64,000 bases of DNA, taken from assembly GCA_024734555.1 (NCBI GenBank), contig JANPWX010000073.1, positions 1,116,465-1,180,464 on the forward strand, written 5' to 3'. Positions 63,001 through 64,000 of this stretch are shown here, one piece after another (position 1 is the stretch's first letter; every line of letters starts with the position of its first letter). Below the pieces are notes generated by a model. The model did no database searches. It had not been told where the DNA came from and saw only the letters and a list, made by a program, of their open reading frames with translations. The position numbers and the translations under genes were made by a program. The stretch comes from Trochalopteron elliotii (lineage: Eukaryota; Chordata; Aves; Passeriformes; Leiothrichidae).

Positions 63001-63475
63001 GCACAGAGCTAACTGCTTTGCAGTGCCTCATTTCCATCTCCCTTCAAACTTAATCTGAAAACACCTGCTCAGATAACCCTCTCTCCCTGCCTGCTCTTGT
63101 TTGCTTGATATATGAAGGCTTCAAGTAATTCTTTGTATGAGGTTTCAGCAACACTGTCTTGCTGCATTCTGTCACTTGCTTAGCACTGGTTGTAGCACAT
63201 CATGAGGCCATCTGCAGGAGACCCATCACTCAGTGTAGTACCAAACTGAACTATGCTGCAGTGTTTTGTTCCTATGTATTGTGAATGAGTCGTGCCAGGG
63301 CAGGTACAGAGAGCAGAGTAAGAAAGGAAAACCCTGTTACTGCTGTCTGAGGCAGCTGTGTCCTCTCACACCATGAGTTTACAGATGCTTCCCATAGAAA
63401 ACGAGTCCAATGACAGGCAACTGTCCAAGTGATGGACTTGGCCCTTTCACCATGCACACACAAGGCTTCATGGCA
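60040..63475. other. Unique non-coding sequence, nothing recognised
   Basis: No transposon end, RNA gene or supported exon is seen. Overlapping frames of up to 94 codons on both strands lack domains. Composition is ordinary. Confidence 0.42.
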
Positions 63476-63495
63476 GTGGGGGCGGGGGGGGGGGG
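63476..63495 (+). repeat. G-rich run with twelve consecutive G
   Basis: A near-continuous G run with one C is followed by twelve G residues (63484-63495). A G run can stack into a quadruplex with other G tracts nearby (for example gggggg near 63567), but this is speculative. It creates the glycine run in the 123-codon plus frame at 63410-63781, which is not supported as a gene. Confidence 0.9.
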
Positions 63496-64000
63496 TGTCA
63501 GTGGGACAAACTCCCTGCTGAATGAGGGCTCCAGGGTTAGTCATCCCCAGGGAACTGCTGGCTCTGGGGGGAGTCAATCCCTTTGTGCACCTATGATGGC
63601 TTGTTTCTGGTGTTCTGTCTTCTTCTTTTTCGTGGTACTGAAAACTCTGGAAACAAAATTCCATCCCCTGACAGCAGGCCAATTCAGTTGCAGATTCCTT
63701 TTTGCCTCTGCCAGCAGTGCACACCAAATGCAGAGCTTGAAAGACTTGCAGCATCCAAGTCTCTGCTTCTATTTCCTCTGAATTCTCCAAGTGATTCCTC
63801 TTTCAGGATGAAATTGCTCACACTTAGTCTAAGCTCAAAGGATTTGTTTAGGAGTTGTTAGGGGTTTTTTTTGACAAAATTGATCTGGCTATTTCTGAGT
63901 TAGACGATGGGAGATTTTTTTTTTAAAAGGAGGCTGGATATATTGTTAAGAAATATTTAAAGCTCAAGCTTGTCACAGATTAAAAAAATGGATTTTATTT
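63496..64000. other. Unique non-coding sequence at window end, nothing recognised
   Basis: The 172-codon minus frame (63272-63790) is the longest in the window. It crosses the G run as a proline/arginine/histidine stretch and has no known domain. Short T and A tracts lie at 63865-63873 and 63916-63927. Confidence 0.42.

Noticed and set aside
63272..63790. Longest open frame in the window (172 codons, minus strand)
   Set aside because: It crosses a G homopolymer, has no recognisable domain or splice context, and overlaps other frames on the opposite strand. Its length is only slightly above chance for 64 kb in six frames.

Overview
This window reads as vertebrate, and most likely bird, nuclear DNA. 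It has no dense ORF packing, strong CpG depletion, long AT-rich stretches and microsatellites. It also has several copies of the 3' end of CR1 non-LTR retrotransposons, with the typical tail in which the attctatgattcta motif is repeated. Much older relics of an L3/CR1-like LINE and of the MIR SINE are also present, as expected in an amniote genome. I cannot name the species or the chromosome.

I find no convincing protein-coding gene, tRNA, rRNA, CRISPR array or intact virus. The longest open frames (about 155-172 codons) are no longer than chance predicts for six frames of 64 kb. They lack recognisable domains, and several are explained by low-complexity DNA. The window is best read as intergenic or large-intron sequence. 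Small exons of an unrecognised gene or a lncRNA cannot be excluded by eye.

Layout. 1-12.8 kb: mostly unique sequence, with one short CpG-rich patch (about 1.35-1.65 kb) and two AT-rich stretches that resemble conserved non-coding elements (about 2.4-3.1 and 5.9-6.6 kb). 12.8-21 kb: three CR1 3' ends and unique sequence. 21.7 kb: a (TAA)n microsatellite. 27.2-32 kb: two decayed L3/CR1-like LINE copies in the same orientation. The second is disrupted by a cluster of direct and inverted repeats, including a hairpin with arms of about 50 bp. 32-42 kb: unique sequence with a purine-rich tract and further AT-rich candidate regulatory stretches. 42-50 kb: two more L3/CR1-like 3' ends, a MIR copy, and a compound tetranucleotide microsatellite of about 217 bp that changes from TTTC to TTCC to CCGT. 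54 kb: a second MIR. 58.7-59.2 kb: two CR1 pieces side by side. 59.6 kb: a (TTTC)n array. 60 kb: a perfect small hairpin. The remainder to 64 kb is unremarkable.

There is no operon-like or pathway relationship to describe. The points of interest are the repeat fossils, the repeat-induced secondary structures, the microsatellites and the unconfirmed regulatory candidates. I saw no evidence of an undescribed biological system.
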